DNA of 47,072 bases, taken from an uncultured Clostridia bacterium. Its GTDB lineage: Bacteria; Bacillota; Clostridia; TANB77; CAG-508. This document shows positions 16,034-24,513 of the stretch, one piece after another. The stretch's first letter is position 1; each line of letters starts with the position of its first letter. The position numbers and the translations under genes were made by a program. Location: NCBI GenBank assembly GCA_944393485.1, contig CALYAJ010000009.1, positions 1 through 47,072 of the forward strand, written 5' to 3'. The notes below the pieces were generated by a model, which saw only the letters and a list, made by a program, of their open reading frames with translations, was not told the DNA's origin and did not search any database.

Positions 16034-17308
16034 ATGAATGTAATAGTAATTGGAGGAGGACCTGCTGGTATGATGGCTGCAATATCATCAGCAAGGCAAA
16101 AAAATAAAGTAATATTATTAGAAAAGATGAATACTTGTGGAAGAAAATTGCTTATTACGGGAAAAGGAAGATGTAATATAACAAGTAGTTTATCAATGGA
16201 TAAGTTTATAGAAAACACTCCTGGAAATGGTAAATTTTTATATAGTGCGTTTAAGAATTTTACAAATAAAGATATATTGGAATTATTAAAACAAAATGGA
16301 GTAGAGGTAAAAGAAGAAAGAGGAAATAGAATGTTTCCAATTTCAGATAAATCAATGGATGTACTTAATGCTTTTATAAAAGAAATGAAAAAATATAATA
16401 TAAAGGTAATTGAACAAGCAGATGTTAGGCACATTTTAACAAAAGATAATAAAGTAACTGGAGTAAGATATATTGATAAAAAGAATAATGAGCAAAAAGA
16501 AATGTTTGCAGATAAAATAATTTTAGCAACAGGAGGAAAAAGTTATCCAAATACTGGTTCAACGGGTGATGGATATAAAATGGCTAAAGAATTAGGACAT
16601 ACTATAACTAAAATACAAGGCTCATTAGTTCCTCTAACTGTAAAAGGTTATGATTTGGGATTATGTAAGAGAATGCAAGGTTTATCTTTAAGAAATATTG
16701 GAATGCAAATTGAAGATATAACCAAAAACAAAGTTATATATTCTGATTTTGGAGAATTGCTTTTTACACATTTTGGTGTGTCAGGTCCAACAGTATTAAG
16801 CAGTTCTGCACATTTATTAAGATATAAAAATATAGAGAATTTATTAAATGAACAAAAGGTTGTATTAAAAATAGATTTAAAACCAGCACTAGATATGCAT
16901 AAACTTAATTTAAGAGTTTTAAGAGATTTTGAAGAAAATAAAAATAAGCAGATAATACATGCTATTGATAAATTATTGCCTAAAAAAATGATAGAACCTG
17001 TATTAGAAAAATCAAAAATAAAAAAAGATAAAAAAGTAAATGAAATTACAAAATTGGAAAGAGAAGAATTAATAAAAACTATAAAGCAATTTGAATTAAC
17101 AATTACAGGATTTAGGCCGATAGAAGAAGCAATAGTAACTAGTGGTGGAATAAATATAAAAGAAATTAATCCAAAGACTATGGAATCTAAATTAATAAAC
17201 GGACTATACTTTGCTGGAGAAATAATTGATGTTGATAGCTACACAGGTGGATTCAATTTGCAAATTGCATATTCTACAGGATATACTGCAGGACTAAATA
17301 ACGACTAA
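16034..17308 (+). CDS. HI0933/YhiN-family FAD-dependent oxidoreductase
   Basis: The 424-residue product starts with a dinucleotide-binding motif (VIGGGPAGMMAA), then a CGRKLLITGKGRCN motif diagnostic of the HI0933-like flavoproteins, LATGGKSYPNTGSTGDG in the middle and a C-terminal AGEIIDVDSYTGGFNLQ motif that contacts FAD. The family includes BaiN, a flavoprotein of gut Clostridia linked to bile-acid reduction. Most members have no known substrate, and nothing here indicates bile-acid genes nearby. It is in one operon with the PLP enzyme and probably with the YigZ gene downstream. Confidence 0.92.
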   Translation: MNVIVIGGGPAGMMAAISSARQKNKVILLEKMNTCGRKLLITGKGRCNITSSLSMDKFIENTPGNGKFLYSAFKNFTNKDILELLKQNGVEVKEERGNRMFPISDKSMDVLNAFIKEMKKYNIKVIEQADVRHILTKDNKVTGVRYIDKKNNEQKEMFADKIILATGGKSYPNTGSTGDGYKMAKELGHTITKIQGSLVPLTVKGYDLGLCKRMQGLSLRNIGMQIEDITKNKVIYSDFGELLFTHFGVSGPTVLSSSAHLLRYKNIENLLNEQKVVLKIDLKPALDMHKLNLRVLRDFEENKNKQIIHAIDKLLPKKMIEPVLEKSKIKKDKKVNEITKLEREELIKTIKQFELTITGFRPIEEAIVTSGGINIKEINPKTMESKLINGLYFAGEIIDVDSYTGGFNLQIAYSTGYTAGLNND

Positions 17309-17335
17309 TAGAAAGGAAACTTTAAAAAATATAAT

Positions 17336-17953
17336 ATGAAAGAATTTAAAACAATAGAAAAAGAAGAAAAAAGTGAAATAGTAGAAAAGAAATCAAAGTT
17401 TATAGGAACAATTTGTCCTGTACAAAGTGAAGAAGAGGCTGAAAACAAAATTAAAGAAATTAAGAAAAAATATTATGATGCCAGACATAATTGCTTTGCT
17501 TATAGAGTATTAAAAGAAGAAAATGTAATAGAAAGAAGTAGTGATGATGGAGAACCATCAGGAACTGCTGGAGCACCTATGCTTAATATTTTAAAACAAA
17601 AAAATATTTGTAATGTTCTAGTTATAGTAACAAGATATTTTGGAGGAATATTATTAGGTACAGGAGGACTAGTAAGAGCTTATTCACAAGCGACAGAGAG
17701 TGCAATAGAAAATAGTAATTTAATAAATAAAACAAAAGGGATAGAAGTAGAAATAATTTTAGAATATAAAGATCTAGAAAAAATGAAATATTTTTGCAAA
17801 ATGAATTCTTTAAATATAATAGATATAAAATATAATGAAGATGTAACAATAAAAATAGAAATTAAAGAAGAAGATAGAAATATTTTTGAAAATAAAGAGA
17901 AATTAAATTTTAATATAAAAAAATATATGGTAATAAAAGAAAGATATATTTAG
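17336..17953 (+). CDS. YigZ/IMPACT-family protein (UPF0029)
   Basis: The 205-residue product has the two-domain YigZ layout: an N-terminal UPF0029 domain with RSSDDGEPSGTAGAPML and TRYFGGILLGTGGLVRAY, and a shorter C-terminal ferredoxin-like domain. Homologues relate to the eukaryotic GCN2 regulator IMPACT and probably bind nucleic acid or ribosomes; the bacterial role is unclear. The best purine-rich site (AAAGGAAA) lies rather far from the ATG, so initiation may be weak. It is the last gene before the spo0A promoter. Confidence 0.9.
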   Translation: MKEFKTIEKEEKSEIVEKKSKFIGTICPVQSEEEAENKIKEIKKKYYDARHNCFAYRVLKEENVIERSSDDGEPSGTAGAPMLNILKQKNICNVLVIVTRYFGGILLGTGGLVRAYSQATESAIENSNLINKTKGIEVEIILEYKDLEKMKYFCKMNSLNIIDIKYNEDVTIKIEIKEEDRNIFENKEKLNFNIKKYMVIKERYI

Positions 17954-17984
17954 AAAAATGCATACAACAACTATAATTACAAAT

Positions 17985-18050
17985 ATTTCCAAAAATACTT
18001 GAAAAAATTTCCAAAAATCACTTGCAAAAAATGGAAAAACAGAATATAAT
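17985..18050 (+). promoter_or_regulatory. spo0A promoter with an upstream tandem repeat
   Basis: TTGCAA (18022-18027), a 17-base spacer and TATAAT (18045-18050) form a good SigA-type promoter 46 bases before the TTG start. Upstream lies a tandem near-duplicate: ATTTCCAAAAATACTTGA (from 17985) and ATTTCCAAAAATCACTTGCA (from 18007). The second copy contains the -35. The first may be an operator or a duplicated promoter half. No clear Spo0A box (TTGTCGAA-like) is visible. Confidence 0.65.
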
Positions 18051-18095
18051 TTGAACTGTAAAATATTTACAAATTTATTACTAGGGGGAAGAAAA

Positions 18096-18914
18096 TTGAA
18101 AGATAAGATTACCATATTAATTGCTGATGATAATATAGATTTTACAAGAACATTATCAGCATATTTAGAAAAAACGGAGGACGTTGAAGTTGTTGGAATT
18201 GCTAAAGATGGAAATGAGGCATTAGAAATAATGCAGGGAACTCATCCAGATATATTATTATTGGATGTAATAATGCCACATTTAGATGGAATAGGAGTAC
18301 TAGAAAAATTAAATGAGTTAACTATGAACAAGAAACCAATTTGTATAATGTTATCTGCTGTTGGGCAGGATAAAATAACACAAAGGGCAATAGCTTTAGG
18401 AGCACAATATTATGTAGTAAAACCATTTGATATAGAATTACTAATAAAAAGAATTAAACAATTAAAATATTATCAACCAGCACAAAATAATAATAGTTTT
18501 ATTGCCAGGGAAACCAAACCACAATATATAGATATTTCCCCAGAAAATAAAAGAAATTCAAATAATTTAGAAGCATTAGTTACAAATATGATTCATGAAG
18601 TGGGAGTACCGGCACATATAAAAGGATATCAATATTTAAGAGAAGCTATTATAATGGTAGTGAATGATATAGAAGTAATAAATCAAATAACAAAACAATT
18701 ATATCCTGATATAGCTAAAAAATTTCATACAACACCAAGTAGAGTAGAAAGAGCAATTCGTCATGCAATAGAAGTTGCTTGGAGTAGAGGAAAAGCAGAT
18801 GAAGTAGAAAATATATTTGGATATACTGTTTCTGCAAGCAAAGGCAAACCTACAAATTCAGAGTTTATTGCAATGATTGCTGATAAGTTAAGATTAGAAT
18901 TAAAAACGGCGTAG
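18096..18914 (+). CDS. spo0A: Spo0A, master regulator of sporulation
   Basis: The 272-residue product has a receiver domain (acidic residues DDN near the start, phosphoacceptor Asp57 in [11 protein letters not shown] motif) and the Spo0A-specific C-terminal DNA-binding domain. Diagnostic segments are [35 protein letters not shown] and the [20 protein letters not shown] stretch. Phosphorylated Spo0A controls entry into sporulation and other stationary-phase programmes. The start is TTG 18096 behind AGGGGGAAG; the longer open frame has no ribosome binding site and overlaps the -10. It is followed by decayed mobile DNA, not by the usual conserved neighbours. Confidence 0.97.
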   Translation: MKDKITILIADDNIDFTRTLSAYLEKTEDVEVVGIAKDGNEALEIMQGTHPDILLLDVIMPHLDGIGVLEKLNELTMNKKPICIMLSAVGQDKITQRAIALGAQYYVVKPFDIELLIKRIKQLKYYQPAQNNNSFIARETKPQYIDISPENKRNSNNLEALVTNMIHEVGVPAHIKGYQYLREAIIMVVNDIEVINQITKQLYPDIAKKFHTTPSRVERAIRHAIEVAWSRGKADEVENIFGYTVSASKGKPTNSEFIAMIADKLRLELKTA

Positions 18915-19035
18915 AAGTTAAACAGAACATAGAAGCGGAATAGTTATAAGACTTGAAAAAACAATAAACTTTTCTTGTTCATTAATTCATATTTTGAATA
19001 TTTATAACATGAATTTTTGAAAAAGGAAAGTTTTT

Positions 19036-19230
19036 TTGTTGTTAGAGCAAATTGATTATGATGTAGATAAATTAATTTACTATTGTGCAAGTTGGAAATT
19101 ATCAACAAAAACAATAGTAAGTTATAAACAAACTTTAAGATTAATAGTGTAGTATTTAAAAGACAATTATAAAGTAAAATCAGCAGAAGAGACAAAATTA
19201 AATATTAGAGAATATATACAAGAAAGATAA
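19036..19230 (+). pseudogene. Remnant of a tyrosine recombinase (integrase) N-terminal domain
   Basis: From a TTG at 19036, behind AAAAGGAAAG, a frame reads through about 64 codons to a TAA at 19228-19230, interrupted by a TAG at 19150-19152. The peptide contains LEQIDYDVDKLIYYCASWKL, STKTIVSYKQTLRLIV and, after the stop, YLKDNYKVKSAEETKLNIR. This pattern (helix, KSxxTIxSYxxxLRxF, YLxxN) is the SAM-like N-terminal domain of phage-type integrases. The catalytic domain is missing. A short further open stretch (ILEIKLDNGQNVKLTVIRQ) follows to about 19291 and may be another fragment. It marks a former integration site just downstream of spo0A. Confidence 0.55.
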
Positions 19231-19408
19231 TATTTTAGAAATTAAATTAGATAATGGTCAAAATGTGAAACTAACTGTAATAAGGCAGTAAAGAGAGAAA
19301 AAGATTAAAATATGCAGAAAATCAAGAAATTTATTAATTTGTAATTTAAATAGAATTATTATAAGATATTACCAACCTTTCACTTAAAGGTAGAAAGGGG
19401 GGATACTA

Positions 19409-19504
19409 ATGACGAATTCCGAACTAATTTTGCGATTAGTAGAAATGCTTCTACAACAAAAAGAAGAAACTATGAAAGCAAAAGAAGAAAAGAATGAAGA
19501 CTAG
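19409..19504 (+). CDS. Putative 31-residue acidic helical peptide
   Basis: ATG 19409 follows a very strong AAAGGGGGG site. Immediately before that site is a small hairpin (ACCTTT 19375-19380 with AAAGGT 19386-19391). The peptide is amphipathic and ends in a run of charged residues (MTNSELILRLVEMLLQQKEE, then KAKEEKNED); it has no membrane segment. A strong terminator follows 22 bases after the stop. The complete set of leader hairpin, ribosome binding site, short frame and terminator suggests a real small gene, but I do not recognise it. Confidence 0.5.
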   Translation: MTNSELILRLVEMLLQQKEETMKAKEEKNED

Positions 19505-19526
19505 GTTGTATACAATACATAGTCGA

Positions 19527-19561
19527 AACAGAGTAGAAGTTGTGGTCTGCTCTGTTTTTTT
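19527..19561 (+). terminator. Terminator of the 31-codon gene
   Basis: AACAGAGTAGA (19527-19537) pairs with TCTGCTCTGTT (19546-19556), with one mismatch, and is followed by a run of T. The loop is AGTTGTGG. Confidence 0.85.
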
Positions 19562-19575
19562 GAGCCAAAAAAATA

Positions 19576-19600
19576 GTATGTGCAGTTGTGGTACACATAC
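19576..19600 (+). other. Second hairpin with the same loop as the preceding terminator
   Basis: GTATGTG (19576-19582) pairs with CACATAC (19594-19600) around a loop containing AGTTGTGGT, identical to bases 19538-19546 in the terminator just upstream. It has no T tract. Bases 19611-19627 then repeat the start of the 31-codon gene (TGACAATTCCGAACTAA). The rest, to 19770, is AT-rich with a small TTAGC/GCTAA hairpin and no gene that I can see. Confidence 0.5.
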
Positions 19601-19987
19601 TTGATACAAATGACAATTCCGAACTAAGAATGCATTTGCTTAAGCTACTTATATATTAGCATAGAAGCTAATAAAAGTCAAATTATTAAGTGGAATTCTT
19701 GGGAAAGATTATTTAGGTTGAATCTAATCTAAAATGCACATATGCTAAAGTTTTTTCTAAATCTATAATAAAATGCACGATTTTCTTAGTTTTTTCTCAT
19801 TTTCTATCCCTTTTTTTATTTAAAAATGGTATAATATTATTGTATTCAATAATATTATTTCTATTTTTTTGCATGACAAATAGCAAAAACGCATTAATTT
19901 TAAAAAAAGCAAAAATTAAATGCACTTTTGCTACTTTAACTTATTTAATTATTTGTCTGCTTATTGTTTACTAATTTTTATTGAATA

Positions 19988-20194
19988 TTAATTATCAAAC
20001 CAGTATTTTTTATACTTGGTTATGTTTTTATCTTTATAGATTTGTATGATTTTTCGAGATTGCTCATACAAATCTTGCTCTGTGTAAATATTTAAGTTAG
20101 CTCCAAAATGCTCTGTAAGTGTGTTTTGGAGTTCTTTATCTATATCTATTCTGTAATAATACTCTAACCATTTAAAGAAATTCTTGTAATCCAT
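19988..20194 (-). CDS. Small hypothetical protein downstream of the IS30 transposase
   Basis: The 68-residue product (start MDYKNFFKWLEYYYRIDIDK) begins with an ATG overlapping the transposase stop (TAATG), behind AAGGAAGGTGAT. It is therefore translationally coupled to the transposase and lies inside the inverted repeats. It is Tyr- and Lys-rich and predicted helical. I recognise no family. It may be a passenger or accessory gene of this IS lineage. The stretch between its stop and the IS end (19783-19987) is AT-rich; a possible hairpin TAATATTATTG/CAATAATATTA lies at about 19832-19859. Confidence 0.6.
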   Translation of the reverse strand: MDYKNFFKWLEYYYRIDIDKELQNTLTEHFGANLNIYTEQDLYEQSRKIIQIYKDKNITKYKKYWFDN

Positions 20195-21469
20195 TATTTA
20201 TCACCTTCCTTTAATAATTTAGGTGATAAATTTACTTCATCTGTTTGTATTTTTATTACGCCTAATTTATTTACTATTTCTTCATCTAATTTTAATAATA
20301 TTGCATTATATGGTGTTTGACCATTTAATATATCTCTGCTTGTACTATTTATATTGCTCATTAAAATATTCGCTTTTTCTTGTGTTAATTCATCAAATGA
20401 ACTTCCTTTAGGCAATATATATCTTATGTATTCATGATTTTTTTTCTATTGCGCCCTTTTGCCATGATGCTCCTGGATCACAATAAAATACATGACTTAC
20501 TATTTTTTCATTTTCTTCATCTTTTTCTATACTTATTGGATTAAAAAACTCTGAACCATTATCAGTTAAAATTACTTCGAACACCTTTTTAAATATTTCT
20601 ATTCCAACTGCTTCCTTTATTTTCTTAAATGCTTCTTCTACGCATTTCATTGTTTTATTTTCCATTAAGTATATCAACATAAATTTACTTTCCCTAAACA
20701 GTAACGTTAGAAATACTTTTCCACCTTTTCTACCTTCTACTGTATCCATTTCTACTATCGAACTTTCTGGATGTTTTCCTATATATTCTTTAAAATCTTC
20801 ATATGTTCTTCCTTTTCGTATTGCTGTTTCTCGTCTTATCCTTTGTTTTTTATTTTCTTTTCTTTTTTTGTATTTTACTTTTCTTGGTAAATCAATATTT
20901 TTAAATGAAAAAACTCCTAAATTCACATAGTTATACATTGTCGCTCTTGAAAATGTTATTTCGTCTGGATGGTTTGCATATATATGACTTATACTTTGAT
21001 GTTTTTCTTTTATTAATGGCGTTATTATTCTATCTAATTCATATATTTCTTCTTTCGTTTGATTTATTCCATATCTTGCTAGTCTTAATTTTTCACTATA
21101 TTCATCGTTAGCAAATTTTGCATAGTAGTAATATTTTATCTTTCTGCATTTATTCTTTTGTTCACAACCATTACATACATATGGTGCTCCTGTTAATTTG
21201 TAACAAATTTCTTCTTCATAACATTTTTCCTTATTAGTACAGTCATATTTTTTACATTCTTGTCTGTTTTTGCATAAATTTTTTCTGTTGTTAAAACCAC
21301 TTGGATTTTTTCTAAATCTATGTCCTCGTACTTCTCTCATTATCGTTGTTCTACTCTTATTTAAGTCATTTGCTATTTGAGTAAAATTTCTTCCACTATT
21401 TAATCCTATTTCTATGAAATTTCTTTCTTCATATGTTAGATGTTTATTAGGTATATGTTCTGCTTTCAT
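20194..21469 (-). pseudogene. IS30-family transposase, split by a frameshift at an A8 run
   Basis: The main frame (21469 down to about 20432) has the IS30 layout: an N-terminal helix-turn-helix (LTYEERNFIEIGLNSGRNFT, SRTTIMREVRGHR), Cys-rich middle segments and a DDE integrase domain with Asp in VEMDTVEG and Asp in LTDNGSEF. After WQKGAIEK a run of eight A bases (20438-20445 on the plus strand) shifts into a stop. The continuation NHEYIRYILPKGSSF and the rest to 20194 is in another frame. With one A fewer the protein would be intact, about 424 residues. The start is ATG 21469 behind AGGAGG. Either it is inactivated or slippage on the A run restores it. Confidence 0.85.
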
Positions 21470-21520
21470 TATTTTCCTCCTAACAAACAACAAGCAGACA
21501 CATAGATTATACCTTTTTTA

Positions 21521-21549
21521 GGCGGTTAACACAAATTGTGCTAACCGCC
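21521..21549. terminator. Near-perfect palindrome upstream of the transposase gene
   Basis: GGCGGTTAACACAA (21521-21534) is followed after one base by TTGTGCTAACCGCC, one mismatch from a perfect inverted repeat, so it folds into a stem of about 12 bp. It lies inside the IS, ahead of the transposase. Such hairpins can block read-through transcription from outside. From here to the sigma-factor gene (to 21871) I see only the IS end, an AT-rich stretch and a promoter. Confidence 0.55.
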
Positions 21550-21743
21550 TTACAACATTTTTATATATTTTTTTAATTGTATATTTATCTTATTTTATCT
21601 ATGACTAAATGCTCTATTCTTATGTTAATCGTGCATTTAACTTTTTATTTAACTTCAGTATTTATAAGGGAAGAAGTAGAAATAATAAATGTCGAGGCAT
21701 GCTCAAATCATGTTTTACTAAACTATAATTAATATAAAAACTA

Positions 21744-21772
21744 TTGCATAGATAAAAAATATATAGTATTTT
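21744..21772 (+). promoter_or_regulatory. Candidate promoter of the sigma factor operon
   Basis: TTGCAT (21744-21749), a 17-base spacer and TATTTT (21767-21772) resemble a SigA promoter. A further AAAC at 21791-21794, followed after 19 bases by TCTAATA, could be a degenerate ECF-type promoter for autoregulation, but the spacing is long. Confidence 0.35.
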
Positions 21773-21871
21773 AAAAAAACAAAAAAATTTAAACTTTTTG
21801 TAATAAAAAATAATCTAATAAAGTGTAAATGAAAAAATATAATTAATTATATATAAAAATAGGGGGAAAAA

Positions 21872-22363
21872 GTGCTAGCAAAGAACCAATTAGAAAAAAT
21901 ATTAACAGAATATGTAACAGAAAACAAAGAAAAATTCTATAGAATGGCTTTTCAATATGTAAAAAATGAAGAGCAGGCTTTAGATATTGTACAAGATGCA
22001 ATTATAAAAGCATTAACTAATTTGCATAAATTGAAAAATGAAGAATACATAAAAACATGGTTTTATAGAATTTTAATTAATGAATGCTTACAAGCAATAA
22101 AGAAAAATAAAAAAGAAAATGTATTTAATATAGATGAATATAATATTTCTACAAAAGATGAAAATATAGCGGAAATGATTGATTTATATAGCGCAATAGA
22201 TAAATTAAATCCAAAATTAAGGACAGTAATAGTTTTAAGATTTTTTGAAAGTATGTCATTAGAAGAAATTTCCCAAATAACAAAAGTCAATATAAATACT
22301 ACAAAATCAAGATTATACAAAGCAATTAAAGAATTAAAAATATTGATAAGAAAGGAAAATTAA
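21872..22363 (+). CDS. sigV: ECF sigma factor, SigV/CsfV-like
   Basis: The 163-residue product has sigma region 2 (KEKFYRMAFQYVKNEEQALD, then TWFYRILINECLQ) and region 4 (LRTVIVLRFFESMSLEEISQ, INTTKSRLYKAIKELK). It is an ECF sigma factor of the usual length. GTG 21872 follows AGGGGGAAAAA. The next two genes encode an RsiV-like anti-sigma factor and a polysaccharide deacetylase. This is the order of csfV-rsiV-pdaV in Clostridioides difficile, where lysozyme triggers RsiV cleavage and SigV raises peptidoglycan deacetylation. SigV identity is inferred mainly from the partners. Confidence 0.88.
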   Translation: MLAKNQLEKILTEYVTENKEKFYRMAFQYVKNEEQALDIVQDAIIKALTNLHKLKNEEYIKTWFYRILINECLQAIKKNKKENVFNIDEYNISTKDENIAEMIDLYSAIDKLNPKLRTVIVLRFFESMSLEEISQITKVNINTTKSRLYKAIKELKILIRKEN

Positions 22364-22364
22364 A

Positions 22365-23216
22365 ATGAAAAAAATAAAAGAAAGTAAAATGATATATGAA
22401 TCTATAAAAATACCTGAAAATTTAGAATATAAAGTAAATAATGCTTTAAGAACAAATAAAAGTAGATTTTATATTAATAAAGTAGTAACAGTATGTAGTT
22501 CAGTTTGTTTACTTTTTATATTATTATTAAATGTTAATCCAAGTTTTGCGAATGCAGTAAATGGCATTCCTGTCATTGGAAAAATAACATCAATTTTTAC
22601 AATAAGGGAATACTTTAAAGAAGATGATACAGAAATAATAAATGTTAAAGAACCAGCAATAATTACAAATAATAAAGATGTTGAAGAAAAAATAAATAAT
22701 ATTATTGCAAATAAAATTAAGGATTTAGAAAAGGAATCTGAATTATCAGTAGATGAAATAAAAAAAGAAATAGATTATACAGATCGAAAAGGAAGTATAT
22801 ATTCAAAAGTAAATGTAAGAATTGATTATGAAATAAAATATAATCAAAATAATATTTTATCATTTGTTTTAATAAAAGAGGAAGGTATAAATACTACATC
22901 AAAAGATTTATATACATATAATTTTAATCTAGAAACTGGAAATGAAATTACACTTGAAGATTTATTAGGAAATAATTATGAAGAGATTATAAATAAAGAA
23001 ATAAAGAATCAGATTGCTGAAAGAGAAGCTAAAGATAAAAATCAGTTATTTTTTAATAAAAATGATAATATAGATAATTACTTTAAAGGGATATCGAAAA
23101 ATCAAAATTTTTATATAAATGAAAATGAAAATCCAGTAGTTGTATTTAATAAATATGAAATAGCACCTGGATATATGGGAATACAAGAATTTGAAATAAA
23201 GGATGAAGAAAAATGA
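22365..23216 (+). CDS. rsiV: RsiV-like anti-sigma factor and lysozyme sensor
   Basis: The 283-residue product has a short cytoplasmic sigma-binding N-terminus, one membrane segment at about 42-60 and an extracytoplasmic part with a DUF4163-like stretch and a DUF3298 domain (LEDLLGNNYEEIINKEIKNQ, then VVVFNKYEIAPGYMG). Right after the membrane segment is SFANA, a signal-peptidase-like AxA site. In Bacillus and Clostridioides RsiV, lysozyme binding exposes such a site and starts regulated intramembrane proteolysis. The gene follows the sigma factor by one base and overlaps the deacetylase start (ATGA). Confidence 0.88.
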   Translation: MKKIKESKMIYESIKIPENLEYKVNNALRTNKSRFYINKVVTVCSSVCLLFILLLNVNPSFANAVNGIPVIGKITSIFTIREYFKEDDTEIINVKEPAIITNNKDVEEKINNIIANKIKDLEKESELSVDEIKKEIDYTDRKGSIYSKVNVRIDYEIKYNQNNILSFVLIKEEGINTTSKDLYTYNFNLETGNEITLEDLLGNNYEEIINKEIKNQIAEREAKDKNQLFFNKNDNIDNYFKGISKNQNFYINENENPVVVFNKYEIAPGYMGIQEFEIKDEEK

Positions 23217-24403
23217 AAAGTAAAAAAAGAATAAGAAAAGGAAGATTAATATGTTGTATTTTAATAATAATTTTTATAATACTTGCAACACATTTTAGTT
23301 TTGGATTTTTAGAGCCTAAACCAGTAATGCAACTAAGAGGTAAAGCTACTATAGAATTACCTGTAAAAAGCAATTATGTAGAAGAAGGAGTAGATGCAAC
23401 ATATAAAGGTGAAGATGTTAGTAATAAAGTTCAAGCAATAGGAAATGTTGATACAGATCATATAGGTGAATACAAAATAAACTATGAATTTGGAAAAACT
23501 AGAAATCTAGAAAGAACTATTAAAGTAATAGATATAGAAAAACCAAAAATAGAATTAAATGGAAGCAGAATAGTTAATTTGACAAAAGGAACAAGTTACA
23601 ATGAAGATGGATATAAAGCTCAAGATAATTATGATGGAGATTTAACGAATAAAGTAACAAGAGAGCAAATTAAAGTAAATGATTTTCAAGATAAAATTAT
23701 TTATCATGTAACAGATTTATCTGGAAATGAAGCAACTGAGGAAAGATATATAAATTATACTGAAAAAAGTGGAAAAAGTGTTATATATTTAACTTTTGAT
23801 GATGGACCGAGTCGATATACAACTCCCAAAATATTAGATATATTAAAAAGCGAAAACGTTCCAGCAACATTTTTTGTATTAAATTATGATAAGAAAAAAG
23901 AACCAATATTAAAAAGAGAAGTAGAAGAAGGACATAGTATTGGAATACATGGATATTCACATGAATATAAAAAAATTTATAAATCAGAAGATACATATAT
24001 GAAAAATATAAAAGATTTACAAAATAAAATTAAAGAATCAACAGGTGTAAGTACTAATATTACTAGATTCCCAGGAGGAAGTTCAAATACAGTTAGCAAA
24101 TTTAATCCAGGAATTATGACTAGATTATCTAAAGAGGTACTAAAAGAAGGTTTTTTATATTATGATTGGAATGTTAGCTCAGGAGATTCAGGAGATGTAA
24201 AAACAAGTACAGGAGTATATAACAATGTTACAAAAGGTTTAAGAAAGGGAAGAAATAATATAGTACTTATGCATGATTTTGCAAATAATAAAAAAACAGT
24301 AGAAGCTCTTAGAAAAATAATTGAATATGGAAAGAAAAATGGATATGAATTTAAGAAAATAACTAATGAAACACCTATGGTAACACAAAAAATATTAAAC
24401 TAA
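23213..24403 (+). CDS. pdaV: Membrane-anchored polysaccharide deacetylase, PdaV-like
   Basis: The 396-residue product has a membrane anchor (about 13-33), two DUF5011/Ig-like modules (about 40-185, each with an EEGxDAxxxxDGDLTNKV-like pattern) and a NodB deacetylase domain. Motifs are TFDDGPS with Asp196-Asp197, HGYSH with zinc ligands His246 and His250, RFPGGSSN, DWNVSSGD and LMHD, all needed for metal-dependent de-N-acetylation. In C. difficile the equivalent enzyme deacetylates peptidoglycan GlcNAc and gives lysozyme resistance. The start overlaps the rsiV stop, so it is the effector of the SigV operon. Confidence 0.9.
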   Translation: MKSKKRIRKGRLICCILIIIFIILATHFSFGFLEPKPVMQLRGKATIELPVKSNYVEEGVDATYKGEDVSNKVQAIGNVDTDHIGEYKINYEFGKTRNLERTIKVIDIEKPKIELNGSRIVNLTKGTSYNEDGYKAQDNYDGDLTNKVTREQIKVNDFQDKIIYHVTDLSGNEATEERYINYTEKSGKSVIYLTFDDGPSRYTTPKILDILKSENVPATFFVLNYDKKKEPILKREVEEGHSIGIHGYSHEYKKIYKSEDTYMKNIKDLQNKIKESTGVSTNITRFPGGSSNTVSKFNPGIMTRLSKEVLKEGFLYYDWNVSSGDSGDVKTSTGVYNNVTKGLRKGRNNIVLMHDFANNKKTVEALRKIIEYGKKNGYEFKKITNETPMVTQKILN

Positions 24404-24513
24404 TATTGTATGTATAAAATAAAAAAGATTTAAATGTTTTAGTTCTCTAAAAAGGGAAGATTTAAAAATATATGAAAATAAGGTATGGCATTCAATGTAA
24501 AAGATGTATCAAA

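Larger units (their letters stand above)
19771..21638 (-). mobile_element. IS30-family insertion element with an extra 3' gene
   Basis: The element is bounded by perfect inverted 12-mers AAATGCACGATT (19771-19782) and AATCGTGCATTT (21627-21638). It contains an IS30-type transposase on the minus strand and a small gene after it. At about 1.87 kb it is longer than most IS30 elements. The left end is partly duplicated: an imperfect direct repeat starting AAAATGCAC occurs at about 19731-19760 and 19770-19799, so the true end could be either copy. I could not identify a target duplication with confidence. Base composition is similar to the host. Confidence 0.7.

Noticed and set aside
19230..19400. 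Possible continuation of the integrase after its last stop
   Set aside because: Only a short open stretch of about 20 codons is seen, with no catalytic motif; recorded only as a possible fragment.
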